NCBI GenBank assembly: GCA_036172665.1
Contig: CM069875.1
Coordinates: forward strand, 18,259,806-18,323,805
DNA length: 64,000 bases
Source of the DNA: Prosopocoilus inquinatus
Lineage: Eukaryota; Arthropoda; Insecta; Coleoptera; Lucanidae
Reading direction: 5' to 3'
Within the stretch, counting starts at the first letter, position 1. Each line of letters opens with the position of its first letter. Shown here piece by piece: positions 55,391 through 64,000 of this stretch. The notes beneath the pieces are model-generated. The model was given only the letters and a program-made list of their open reading frames with translations, was not told where the DNA came from and did not search any database. Both the position numbers and the translations under genes were made by a program.

Positions 55391-57300
55391 TGTGTGGGGC
55401 TTTAACTTTGGCTCGACTAAGCAACACGGTACTTAAATCTTTGAATGTGAAACCTCACTCTTGTTACTATTGGTGTGACTCTACTGCAGTACTAAGTTGG
55501 ATAAATTGTTCTCCAAATGTTTTAAAAATCTTTGTGGGTAATCGAATTTTCGAAATCCAGAGTTTAACCAAGTCGGACGAATGGCATTATGTTCCATCAA
55601 AGGAAAATCCCGCAGATCTGGTGTCAAGAGGAGTGAGCTCTCATTTCCTAATAGATTCAGATTTTTGGTGGAAATGTCCTCATTGGTTACAAGAGGATAC
55701 ATCAAATTGGCCTAAGTCTTGCGTGAATATCCCGAATGAGGTTTTACCGGAAATGAAAGTACAAAAGAAAGTTCTCTTAGTTACCTCTTTTCCAGATTTC
55801 ATTGAAATTGAAAGATTTTCCAGCTTCTGTAGGTTAGCTAGGGTTGCAGCAATTTGCTTGAGATTTATCCATAACATAAGAAAACCGTTAAATCTTCGTA
55901 AAAGCGGTGCTCTATCTAAGAACGAATTAGATGAAGCTGTCGTGGTGCTAGTTAAGCAAGTACAGCGATCATCTTTTCAAAACGATATTTCTCAAATCAG
56001 CAAATATAATCATGTTGAGAAAGGCAGCAAGCTCCTTAAATTAAGCCCATTTCTAGACAAAGAAGGCATTTTGAGAGTTGGTGGGAGGTTAAAACTTTCA
56101 AATTTCACCACAGACAAAATACATCCTATGTTGTTGCCGACTAACCACCATTTTACAAAGCTATTGTTTATCTCTGAGCACAAAAGATTACTGCACGCTG
56201 GACCCCAACAATTACTCGCGTCCATACGTGAAAAATTTTGGCCTATTTTAGGCAGAAACACAGCAAAAAGAGTGGTCCACGAATGTATAGCTTGTTTTAA
56301 GGCAAAGCCTAAGCAATGTTTGCCATTTATGGGCGACTTGCCTGAGCAACGTTTAAAGATTTCATTCCCATTTCATTACGCGGGTGTCGACTATGCAGGT
56401 CCCTTTTTGCTAAAAACAAAGCGTGGCCGCGGAGCTAAAACTTTTAAATGTTATTTATGTCTGTATGTTTGCTTCACAACAACGGCAATGCACCTTGAGC
56501 CCGTTACAGATCTAACTACAGAAGCCTTCATCGCTTCTTTTAGGAGATTTATAGCTAGACGTGGTAAACCGCATCAGATTTTTTCCGATAATGGGACTAA
56601 TTTTGTCGGAGCCAATAATCAGCTGATAGAAGTACGTACATTTTTGACAAAAAATAAAAATGATTTACAAGAAAGCTTTACTAATGAAGGCGTAACGTGG
56701 AAGTTCATACCGCCAGATTCTCCCCATTTTGGCGGAATTTGGGAGGCCGGTATTAAATCCGTCAAGCAGCATTTAAGGCGCGTTGCGGGCAATGCGAGTC
56801 TCTGTTTCGAAGACTTTCTAACATTACTTACTCAAATTGAAGCAGTGTTGAATTCTCGCCCTCTTTGTCCTCTTTCATCCGATCCAAACGACTTGAATCC
56901 CTTAACACCGGCTCACTTTCTCATTGGGAGACCACTAACTTCGTTGGCTGACCGTGATGTGCAAGAAATTCCTGACAACAGGCTATCGTTATACCAACGA
57001 CTTCAGAAGCTCCATCAGCACTTTTGGACCCGCTGGTCTAAGGAATTCATAGCCGATGTTCAGCAGCGGAACAAGTGGAATTTACCCGTAAAAAACATAG
57101 AAGTAGATTCACTTGTGTTAATCAAAGAAGAAAATTTACCGCCCCTGTGCTGGAAAATGGGTCGCGTTATTGCAGTGCATCCCGGAAAGGACGGCATTGT
57201 TCGAGTCGTTTCTTTAAGGACCTCCAAGGGTACTCTGAAGCGAGCTGTGGCCAAGATTTGTCCTCTTCCAGTGCAGAGACCTGAAACTAAAGATTGTTAG
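55342..57300 (+). CDS. BEL/Pao RNase H end and integrase
   Basis: 652 codons, the largest intact coding part. It begins in RNase H (ELCGALTLARL, YWCDSTAVLSWI, HYVPSKENPADLVSRG). The integrase zinc finger is HKRLLHAG with C-x2-C in HECIACFKAK. The core has Asp in GVDYAGPF, Asp in FSDNGTNF and Glu in IWEAGIKSVKQ, followed by the BEL integrase tail (RVIAVHPGKDGIVRVVSLRTSKG). The stop at 57298-57300 lies about 80 bp before the polypurine tract. The first ATG is internal, so the frame is part of a larger Pol. Confidence 0.9.
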   Translation: MRQVQGVSLKAGDDLELCGALTLARLSNTVLKSLNVKPHSCYYWCDSTAVLSWINCSPNVLKIFVGNRIFEIQSLTKSDEWHYVPSKENPADLVSRGVSSHFLIDSDFWWKCPHWLQEDTSNWPKSCVNIPNEVLPEMKVQKKVLLVTSFPDFIEIERFSSFCRLARVAAICLRFIHNIRKPLNLRKSGALSKNELDEAVVVLVKQVQRSSFQNDISQISKYNHVEKGSKLLKLSPFLDKEGILRVGGRLKLSNFTTDKIHPMLLPTNHHFTKLLFISEHKRLLHAGPQQLLASIREKFWPILGRNTAKRVVHECIACFKAKPKQCLPFMGDLPEQRLKISFPFHYAGVDYAGPFLLKTKRGRGAKTFKCYLCLYVCFTTTAMHLEPVTDLTTEAFIASFRRFIARRGKPHQIFSDNGTNFVGANNQLIEVRTFLTKNKNDLQESFTNEGVTWKFIPPDSPHFGGIWEAGIKSVKQHLRRVAGNASLCFEDFLTLLTQIEAVLNSRPLCPLSSDPNDLNPLTPAHFLIGRPLTSLADRDVQEIPDNRLSLYQRLQKLHQHFWTRWSKEFIADVQQRNKWNLPVKNIEVDSLVLIKEENLPPLCWKMGRVIAVHPGKDGIVRVVSLRTSKGTLKRAVAKICPLPVQRPETKDC

Positions 57301-57379
57301 TGTTTGAATTTATGAACTGCATACTTACCTTGTTATATTTACTTTGTATTGTATTTTAGTTGAAAGTTTAACTTTCAAC

Positions 57380-57390
57380 GGTGGGGGGTA
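57380..57390 (+). other. Polypurine tract of BEL/Pao element
   Basis: GGTGGGGGGTA directly before the 3' LTR start TGTTTGAG. Confidence 0.8.
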
Positions 57391-57619
57391 TGTTTGAGAT
57401 TTATTTAGAATGTAGAACTGTACAGATGTTTAAGTTGGTAGCAATGCTTTAAGTAGCGTTGACAAAAAAACTTCATGTGGGTGGCCAGCAAGATGGCGAA
57501 CAATAAAAGGCAATAAAAAAACGTGCACGTGTTTAATCATTAAAACAAATTGATAATTTACAAAAACACCCCAACGCATGACAATCAACAACAAAGAAAA
57601 GTACAATCAAACATAAACA
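57391..57619 (+). repeat. 3' LTR of BEL/Pao element
   Basis: 229 bp, near-identical to 50548-50776. Followed by GTTAG, which duplicates the five bases before the 5' LTR. Confidence 0.93.
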
Positions 57620-58108
57620 GTTAGACAACTTTTGAAGGAAGAATTAATTGACAACAGTTCAGCAAAACAGCTCACTGCATACAGTGCTATCCCCCCTAAA
57701 ATCTATGGGCTTCCCAAAAACAGAACCATCCACTTCGTCCTATCGTATCTTGTATTGGTGTTCCCACATTTCAGCTTAGTAAGTTCCTCACCAAGATAAT
57801 TTCTAATTTAAATCAAAACTTCACTTTCAATATAAAAAAATTCTTTCACTTTTCACCAATACTTCAAAACAACTTGTGCTTACAATTCTTAATGATGACT
57901 GGGACCAAATACAATCATACACCAACATACCGAAGGTAGTTTCTATCAACATAGTCGAGTTCCTGTTTAATGGTAGTTATTTCATTTTCGAAAACAAATT
58001 CTGTAGACACATTTTTGGTACCGCCATGGGCAACCCAGCTTCTCCTATTTTAGCTAAGATAGTCATGAATATTCAGATGTATTGGAGACTGATGTTTGCA
58101 GTACGATA
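57620..58108 (+). pseudogene. Penelope-like RT fragment
   Basis: Across frames: LTAYSAIPPKIYGLPK (palm/fingers), SCIGVPTFQLSKFLTKIISNLN and, in the open frame 57876-58109, FLFNGSYFIFENKF followed by IFGTAMGNPASPILAKIVM, the PLE RT core. It is frameshifted and cut on the left by the BEL insertion and on the right by the hammerhead repeats at 58110. Confidence 0.83.
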
Positions 58109-58300
58109 AAAATTGGTGAACAGATAAAATAGCGACATCTTACTATCGCTTTTTGACCTGACATTGCAGTAGGATAGACAAATTGAAGCGGATTTGCTCC
58201 TAATAAGTCCCCCATGCAAGGCGGCCATGCTTGCTGTCAAAGCATAATGAAAATTTTTAGAAACATTTTGTGCAAATCGTTCTTGATTGCAGTGAAAACC

Positions 58301-58365
58301 TCGAGCAGCCTCTGGACAGCTGTTTCAGCCCTGCTTGGGGCTTCTTCAGCAGAGACGTAGCTCGA
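58301..58365 (-). ncRNA. Type I hammerhead ribozyme, best copy
   Basis: Read on the minus strand: distal helix TCGAGC/GCTCGA, internal loop, stem I GTCTCTG with CAGAGGC (six Watson-Crick pairs and one G-U), CTGAAGA, stem II AGCCC/GGGCT, GAAAC, short stem III with loop AGCT, cleavage site GTC. The predicted cut falls between 58315 and 58314. No core position deviates. Confidence 0.78.
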
Positions 58366-58611
58366 CATTTCCACTGCAAACAAAAACGACTTGTCCAATT
58401 TATTCGCAATTGCGATGTAAGAGTGATGAACAGATAAAATAGCGACATTTTACTATCGCTTTTTGACCTGACATTGCAGTAGGATAGACAAATTGAAGCA
58501 GGATTTGCTCCTAATAAGTCCCCCATGCAAGGCGGCCATGCTTGCTGTCAAAGCACAATGAAAATCTTTTTAAAAATTTTGTGCAAATCGTTCTTGATTG
58601 CAGTGAAAACC

Positions 58612-58676
58612 TCGACCAGCCTCTGGACAGCTGTTTCAGCCCTGCTCGGGGCTTCTTCAGCAGAGACGTAGCTCGA
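58612..58676 (-). ncRNA. Type I hammerhead ribozyme, second unit
   Basis: Same core, stems and GTC site as the first unit. One change in the distal helix (GGTCGA in place of GCTCGA) weakens it, and the stem II loop has a G for A. Confidence 0.75.
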
Positions 58677-58738
58677 CATTTCCACTGCAAACAAAAACGA
58701 CTTGTCCAATTTATTCGCAATTGCGATGTAAGTGTAGA

Positions 58739-59796
58739 AACACACGTCGGACGGAGGTTGGAAACTTGCTTTTCATCCCCTTTTGTCCCCAATTCTTTTA
58801 GCAATCCGTGCAACATTGAATTTTGATTTCTTTGTTAGTAGCGCCCTGGTTTTAGCATGGGAAGCCAGAAATCGATTTCCAAATCGTTTTCCCCGAATAG
58901 CTCGAATAGTGTCTACTAATATTTGTTTTTGGAATTGTCGAAAACTGTTCACTCCTTATCTCTTTTATGTTTTCTTAAAAATCATTTCTTATTATCGTTT
59001 AAATAAAGAATCCAACTTTACATTACAAAGTATATTCAAACAAAAAAAGTAATTACAAACGAAATAATATGTGAATTTAATTAAATTAATAAGTAAAATT
59101 TGACAATTAACATAAAATTAAAACTACAGTGTGAAAGAGAGAAGGAAGGATTAACAAAAATCAATTTATATCTAAGAACATTTGTTAGATCTCTGTTATT
59201 TAAACTCACCCTCGCCGATCGTGGATGCTTCTTAGGTACACTTTTAAATTAAAATAAATTTGGAAAATTGACTGATTAAAAAAAAAGAATTTAAAACTTT
59301 ATGACTCGTGACGCCCGAACTAAATTACATTCGGAATCGAAGAAGCACTTTTCTAGATGACAGGAGTTCGTGCCAACTGTCGTGACAAACCCTCTCGGGC
59401 AACTGTCTTGTCGAACTCCCCTTGTGATCTGAAAAGCTACCTATTTATTGGGATCAGATGACCTCCTTTTGGTCTACGTCAGCTTTGGTAATCAGATAAA
59501 CCTTGATGGGTAAGTCTAATTTTTCTAGCATCAAGATTCGATCAAGGCTCTTCTGCATGATTCATCCTCCTTACATAATTATTTCTTTTATCGCCGATGT
59601 TCCAGCGATATGAATGCCCTTGATCTAATTTCTCGGTACATACATCGCAAGCTTGACGAATGCTTTCGTTGCATAACGCTGCACGTGTTTTGTATTCTTC
59701 ATGAGTCATAATACGAATTCTAACTTAATAATATATCCGAATTAAATAAGCATACTAAATTATGAAAATAATTATCCTAAGAATCTGGATTCTTAC
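58739..59796 (-). repeat. Region containing the probable 3' LTR of the OTU gypsy element
   Basis: A purine-rich tract on the minus strand (complement of CATCCCTTACCCCTTACTT, 59798-59815) is followed by TGTAAGAATCC starting at 59797, the expected LTR start. The far end of the LTR is not resolved because the matching 5' LTR lies outside the window. No gene is seen; the 58783-59052 frame has no family features. Confidence 0.45.
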
Positions 59797-59897
59797 ATCC
59801 CTTACCCCTTACTTTAAAAGAGTTGTTACAAGCAACTCTTTTCCTTAAAGTAATATAAGAAAAAAATATATATATACACATGATGTCATCCTTTTTT

Positions 59898-60403
59898 CTT
59901 AAATTCTACTACTAAATACAATACGAACTTTTACAAAATTACCTTTCGGAAAATTGTCCTTTTCACTTCGCACAACTCGGATCAGAGTATGCGGCGCACC
60001 CTCTGATTTTGCACAATCAGTCTCCAACACTGGCGTTGTTAAACGATCGCCAAGCTCTGGTTCCATTAGAGACTCCCAAAAATTCATAAATTCGGTATCT
60101 CCTTGACTTTAGACTTGTTGCAGTGTACTTTGGTTTTGGGTTTGATACGTGAAAGGCAATATTTAACATCATGGTGGACAGGAATACGGCCACCAAAATT
60201 GAGAATAAGGGAAGAAGTAAGATTATTGTATATGCTTTGTTAACAAATGGAGGGATTTACAGAATATTGTTTACAATATTGATCGATGATATTTGATCAT
60301 TTGAATTGTTTATGGATTGTATTCCATGGGAATGGAAAAAGGTTCATTCGGTTTCTTCTGAACTTGAACCTCGATCGAATTTAGTTAAGCGTCTCTGCAT
60401 CAC
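59898..60403. other. Region between Pol stop and polypurine tract
   Basis: A minus frame 60087-59899 (62 codons) has no recognised family; it may be the end of a small downstream frame or untranslated sequence of the gypsy element. Confidence 0.4.
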
Positions 60404-60672
60404 TCATGGGTATTCCTCGACTGGACCTGCACTCCTGGTTTGGGGTCTTTGGACTTCTTCCGGAACTAGGGTCTCCCTTCTACTTCTCCCTGCAGGTTCA
60501 TCAGTGGATAAATCCGATAGGTAATCGCTTAGGTCCTCAACGGATTCTTGCTCTAATTTTCTTTCTTCGGGATCATAAGTTGGATCATCGCCCATTTCAC
60601 TAGTAGCTGTTTCATAGTCTTCGGTAGTATCTAGGAACTCTTGTGATTGATTATGGTTACTGTCATTGTCAT
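60404..60672 (-). pseudogene. Acidic Pol tail of OTU gypsy element, shifted frame
   Basis: A minus frame 60595-60404 reads DPTYDPEERKLEQESVEDLS and TRSAGPVEEYP, like the acidic C-terminus of some gypsy Pols. It continues the previous frame after a shift near 60700 (the upstream frame ends GGDKFVLIFL). Confidence 0.6.
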
Positions 60673-62691
60673 CTACAGAAAGATCAGCACGAATTTGTCG
60701 CCTCCACTCACTGATGTACTGGGTTGGGGTTGCGGTTGACTGACAGGAGTGTTCTCTTCTGAATGATTAGAGTTTTCACTGATATCCTGTTCCTCTGAAC
60801 TTAGTGCTGATGGACCTATGTTTCTTTCTTCAATCTCTTCATTACTGATATCCCGATCTAGATGATTTTTTTCATCTTGTACCTCTTCCTCCTGTTCTGT
60901 TTCGGATGGTTCACGGGTACGTCTGTCATCTTCCCGTGCCTCCTGTTCAGGCTCTTCGTTTTCTTGTTGGTGAAGAAAACTACGTGGTCCCATCCACTGT
61001 TCTTCAGATTCATAATCTTCCTCTTCTGAGTTTGTTTGTTCATCTTGAAATTTGTCTTTTCTTCTTTTAAAACTCTCGTGAAGCTGCCTATTCTGAGTCG
61101 GGACATCTCCATAGAAGCGTTTTAATCTGTTTACGTGGACTGTCATTTCTTTATTAGAGCCCACTTTAACAATTTTATAAGTCACTGGTCCCACAACTTC
61201 TATTATTTCGTACGGGCCTTTCCATAGTTTTGACAATTTCTTTGTCAATCCTTTCTTTATAGCAGGGTCGTTTAAATATGCATGGTCACCAACTACAAAT
61301 TCAATTCTTCCAGCCTTCTTGTCATACTGAACTTTCCTCTGTTCAGCTGTTTTCTTTAACATTAGTCTAACTCTTTCAAAAACATTCTCTAAACGAGCAA
61401 CCATTTCTGAAGCGTAATTTTCAGCGTAATCATAGCGTTTACGACTAGACCTTAACACTTCGTCATTGGGCAAAGTCATTTCTCGACCATGTATAAGAAA
61501 ATACGGTGTTTCGCCAGTTGATGAATGGATTGTCGTTCGATATGCCATTAAGACATATGGCAACCATCTATCCCAATCTCTTTGAGATTTGGTTATATAG
61601 TGGGATAAAAGATCTTTTAGAACTCTATGGGTTCTTTCAATCATACCGTTACTTTGAGGATGATAAGGGGTAGTTTGGATTTTAGCTATTCCTAATTGTT
61701 TACATATATTTCTCATTAATTCAGAAACAAAATTTTTGCCTTGATCTGTTAATAATTTCTTCAGAACACCACGCCTTGTGATTATATTTTCAACAAATGC
61801 CTTAGCGATGGTTTCAGTCTTTTGATTTGGTAAAGGAATGGCTTCTGGATATTTGGTAAAATAATCTTGGAAAAAGAGGATGTATCGGTTTCCATCATCT
61901 GTCACGGTTAAAGGTCCAACAATGTCCATAGCGGTTACCTCGAATGGATAGTTTACTTCTTGGAATAAGTTCAACGGGACTGGTCTTTTATGACTAGTTG
62001 TCTTCCTCGAATTACATGAATGATATTTGCGTATGTAATCTTCAACATCACGCTTCATGTTATTCCAAAACATTCTCTGTTGTAGTAGATTTAATGTTTT
62101 CCGAACTCCTTGATGACCAGCGTATGGTGGATCATGATACTCTTTAATAAACTTCTTTCTCAGAGACTGTGGTACAATGCCTCGATCAATATCTTCTCGA
62201 TGATCGTCTTTATAAAGAATACCATCTTCATCTTCAAAATAGTCAGGGTTTGGGTTTTCTTTCAATCTCTTCTTCATATCTTGAATTTCGAAATCTTCTG
62301 CTTGTTTTCTTGCTAGTTCTTCTTTATCGATGAACGGAACATACGGTACAGTCTCTTGCTCTGCATTGTGTTGAGGCACCTTGTCACTGACTCTTCGTTT
62401 TGGATTACTTCCTTTTGAATTTTGATCAGTAGGGGCTTCATAACATTGCTTTCTGGCTTGCTGCTTTCGTAATTTATCTTTTATAACTTTGGTTTCTTTT
62501 GTAACTTCACTACCAAGCTCTTTTAATCCATAAACATAATGTTTTCCTCGAATATTTATTAAAATCAGGGTTTCTCCTCCTTCACCATAACGCAGCTGGA
62601 TGTTTCCACTGTGTACAACTATGGCACAATCTAATAAATTACTGAGAGCTTTAATTTCGTATTCTCCACCCCATGCTTGTAGATTTCGCAT
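60673..62691 (-). CDS. OTU C-terminal part, integrase and acidic tail
   Basis: 672 codons. Residues 1-55 finish an OTU-like domain (WGGEYEIKALSNLL at 7-20 and the His of GKHYVYGL at 51). Integrase: HHCC finger with H186, H193 and C226, but Tyr at 223 where the first Cys is expected; D,D-35-E at D256 (MDIVGP), D316 (TDQG) and E352 (MIERTHR); a GPYEI module near residue 500; then a Glu/Asp-rich tail. The true N-terminus is in the preceding frame. The Tyr at 223 should impair the zinc finger. Confidence 0.88.
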   Translation of the reverse strand: MRNLQAWGGEYEIKALSNLLDCAIVVHSGNIQLRYGEGGETLILINIRGKHYVYGLKELGSEVTKETKVIKDKLRKQQARKQCYEAPTDQNSKGSNPKRRVSDKVPQHNAEQETVPYVPFIDKEELARKQAEDFEIQDMKKRLKENPNPDYFEDEDGILYKDDHREDIDRGIVPQSLRKKFIKEYHDPPYAGHQGVRKTLNLLQQRMFWNNMKRDVEDYIRKYHSCNSRKTTSHKRPVPLNLFQEVNYPFEVTAMDIVGPLTVTDDGNRYILFFQDYFTKYPEAIPLPNQKTETIAKAFVENIITRRGVLKKLLTDQGKNFVSELMRNICKQLGIAKIQTTPYHPQSNGMIERTHRVLKDLLSHYITKSQRDWDRWLPYVLMAYRTTIHSSTGETPYFLIHGREMTLPNDEVLRSSRKRYDYAENYASEMVARLENVFERVRLMLKKTAEQRKVQYDKKAGRIEFVVGDHAYLNDPAIKKGLTKKLSKLWKGPYEIIEVVGPVTYKIVKVGSNKEMTVHVNRLKRFYGDVPTQNRQLHESFKRRKDKFQDEQTNSEEEDYESEEQWMGPRSFLHQQENEEPEQEAREDDRRTREPSETEQEEEVQDEKNHLDRDISNEEIEERNIGPSALSSEEQDISENSNHSEENTPVSQPQPQPSTSVSGGDKFVLIFL

Positions 62692-62699
62692 GCAAGCAA

Positions 62700-63434
62700 C
62701 ATAGGCTTCTAGCTTAATTTTTTCACTTCATCTTGATCTTTAATCTTTCCTAGTTCTTGTTCTATGATGTTAATACTTGCTTTAGTTAAAGACATCGGTT
62801 TTAGTTTTCTTTCATTAATATTCAGATTGTTAGAAAATCTGTCATTAAACATTTCCAAAAATTTTCCGGTGGTAATAAAACTGGAGTTTCGACTAGCCTT
62901 AAAGTCTTCTATGGCTATCACCTCAAGCATCTCTTCATCATTGCTCATAACATCGGCTGTTCTGTTACGTAAAACAGTCTGAACTAATTCTCTCAAGATG
63001 GGTGAGAATTTTCCCGTCTCAGGTTCACTATGATTTACAAAACTCCGTAATTCGCCTTGGAGAGCGTTAACATATTTAACGGCTGGATTACCAAATAACA
63101 TATTTACTTTCTTCTTAAATCTTGAGTCATTATTCACCGATGGACGTAAATAAGCAACAGCAGCGGACCAAAATAAACAGCTTCCATCTCCTGGAACTTC
63201 ATATTTCTGGATATCATCTGAATTGTTTCCTTTGAGCTCGGGTTGCTTGGTCTGTGACCGTAAATTGGTTTTCATGACTTGAAAATCATCTTTACCTTTT
63301 TCAACTTTCTCGACAGGTATGCGGCTTAGTGCGTCCGCATGGTTATGTTTTTTCCCTGGTTTATGATGAATTTCAAAATCATATTCGGATAGTAACAAGG
63401 ACGTGAAGTGGTATCCTTCAGTGAGAAGAGCCAT
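62700..63434 (-). pseudogene. RNase H tail and OTU-type cysteine protease N-terminal part
   Basis: 241 codons. Residues 16-42 are the RNase H tail (SEYDFEIHHKPGKKHNHADALSRIP). After a Lys-rich linker, residues 78-100 begin an OTU fold with D83-G84-S85-C86 (YEVPGDGSCLFWSAAVAYL), the Asp and nucleophile Cys of OTU proteases. The frame ends at a stop near 62710 and continues in another frame, with an A6 run at the switch. OTU enzymes remove ubiquitin; here the domain lies between RNase H and integrase of Pol. Identification is from motif order: DGxC, then WGG..EI..L, then HY. Confidence 0.75.
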
Positions 63435-63760
63435 TTTAAAGGTCGATGATCAGTGTGAATGGTGAACTTCTTTCCATAGAGATAACACCTGAAGTGCTTT
63501 ATGGCCCACACAACGGCTAAAAACTCTTGTTCTGTCACCGAATAATGGCTTTCAGCTCGGTTCATTTGTCTGCTAGCATAGGCTATAGGTCTTTCTTCTC
63601 CTCCAACTTCTTGACTAAGGATAGCTCCTACAGGTGTTCCTGATGCGTCCGTTGACAATATGAATGTATTATTGAAATCTGGATAAATTAGCACCGGCGG
63701 AGTACATAACCTTTCCTTCAAGTATTCAAAAGCTTCTTGTTGCTCTTTAGTCCATTCCAA
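63326..63760 (-). pseudogene. RNase H of OTU gypsy element
   Basis: RNase H core with TDASGTPVGAILSQ, SRQMNRAESHYSVTEQEFLAVVWAIKHFRCYLYG and TDHRPLKWLFSLKD. The sequence upstream to 64000 encodes the RT end (KYLGHIISKKGVKPDPEK, FLGLVGFYRKFIPDFS). After LKDTTSR a few bases are missing, shifting the frame into the next segment. Confidence 0.9.
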
Positions 63761-64000
63761 TTTGGCATCCTTTTTGGTAAGTCTTGTTAATGGTATTGCC
63801 TTCTGAGAAAAATCTGGTATAAATTTTCTATAAAATCCAACAAGTCCTAAAAATGCTCGAATATCCTTTACCGTCCTTGGTCTTGGATAATCCTTTACGA
63901 CTTCTAATTTCTCTGGGTCAGGTTTTACTCCTTTCTTGGAAATAATGTGACCTAAGTACTTGGCTTGCGTAGTAACAAATTTGTACTTGGATGGCTTTAA

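Larger units (their letters stand above)
50548..57619 (+). mobile_element. BEL/Pao LTR retrotransposon, protease-deleted
   Basis: Two 229-bp LTRs that are almost identical over their whole length, a 5-bp target duplication GTTAG (50543-50547 and 57620-57624), a primer site TGGTCCTTCGAGTC at 50777, and gag, RT, RNase H and integrase in BEL order. Near-identity of the LTRs points to a recent insertion, yet coding is broken, so it was probably mobilised in trans or already defective. A 1.75-kb foldback element sits in its leader. Confidence 0.93.
58110..58738 (-). mobile_element. Retrozyme-like tandem dimer of hammerhead repeat
   Basis: Two units in direct tandem; AGCGACAT at 58131 and 58441 gives a period of 310 bp. 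Each unit holds a complete hammerhead on the minus strand (58301-58365 and 58612-58676). There is no coding capacity. The unit's free ends do not show inverted repeats. The organisation matches animal retrozymes: tandem non-coding monomers of a few hundred bp with a type I hammerhead. Confidence 0.78.
59797..64000 (-). mobile_element. Ty3/gypsy retrotransposon with OTU domain (partial, runs off window)
   Basis: On the minus strand from 64000: RT end, RNase H, OTU-like domain, integrase, acidic Pol tail, polypurine tract and LTR start. Gag, protease and most of RT lie beyond 64000. Coding is broken by at least three frameshifts (near 63380, 62700 and 60700). Confidence 0.88.

Noticed and set aside
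58511..58816. 101-codon minus frame across the hammerhead repeats
   Set aside because: It repeats in each unit only because the unit is tandem; the frame is not kept between copies at 31, 35 and 58 kb.

Overview
The window is AT-rich eukaryotic DNA, almost certainly from an arthropod genome and most likely an insect. I recognise no host gene, tRNA or rRNA. What can be identified is nested transposable elements: Ty3/gypsy and BEL/Pao LTR retrotransposons, Penelope-like elements (PLEs), non-LTR retrotransposons, TA-flanked foldback elements and MITEs, and hammerhead-ribozyme repeats. The call rests on eukaryote-only retroelement families, a tRNA-Trp primer binding site, TA target duplications and base composition; the species cannot be named.

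Layout. (1) 1-9652: a Ty3/gypsy element with an internal tandem duplication of gag-pol (period about 3.3 kb). Its Gag starts with a SAP-like domain and an 11-residue-repeat coiled coil. Its Pol carries, after integrase, a macro domain resembling TARG1/OARD1 ADP-ribose hydrolases and then a CCCH zinc finger. (2) 9653-14833: MITE and foldback elements, a PLE tail with GIY-YIG endonuclease on the minus strand, and a transposase relic. (3) 14834-19923: a foldback element split by a CsRn1-like gypsy element (15067-18658) with a perfect 18-nt tRNA-Trp primer site. (4) 19924-30305: AT-rich DNA with several inverted-repeat elements. (5) 30780-38312: dispersed copies of a roughly 310-bp repeat that encodes a complete type I hammerhead ribozyme, plus relics. 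(6) 38955-44190: a minus-strand non-LTR retrotransposon split by a 608-bp MITE and by a second copy (minus strand) of the macro-domain gypsy element (39806-42992, TSD ATAT). (7) 44191-50547: mostly non-coding, with a GC-rich block, a 67-bp-arm hairpin and ribozyme-like relics. (8) 50548-57619: a BEL/Pao element with identical-length 229-bp LTRs and a perfect 5-bp TSD, itself carrying a 1.75-kb foldback element. Its right flank is a PLE reverse transcriptase that abuts two tandem hammerhead units (58110-58738). (9) 58739-64000: a minus-strand Ty3/gypsy element with an OTU-type cysteine protease domain between RNase H and integrase, running off the window.

How the parts relate. The retroelements encode the usual Gag, protease, RT, RNase H and integrase functions, but every copy is broken by frameshifts, stops or deletions. 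Two gypsy families have added post-translational-modification enzymes (an ADP-ribose hydrolase-like domain and an OTU deubiquitinase-like domain). The hammerhead units match the architecture of metazoan retrozymes, thought to be copied by PLE reverse transcriptase, and one tandem pair lies directly against a PLE RT fragment. Reading frames and empty sites give the insertion order in three nests.
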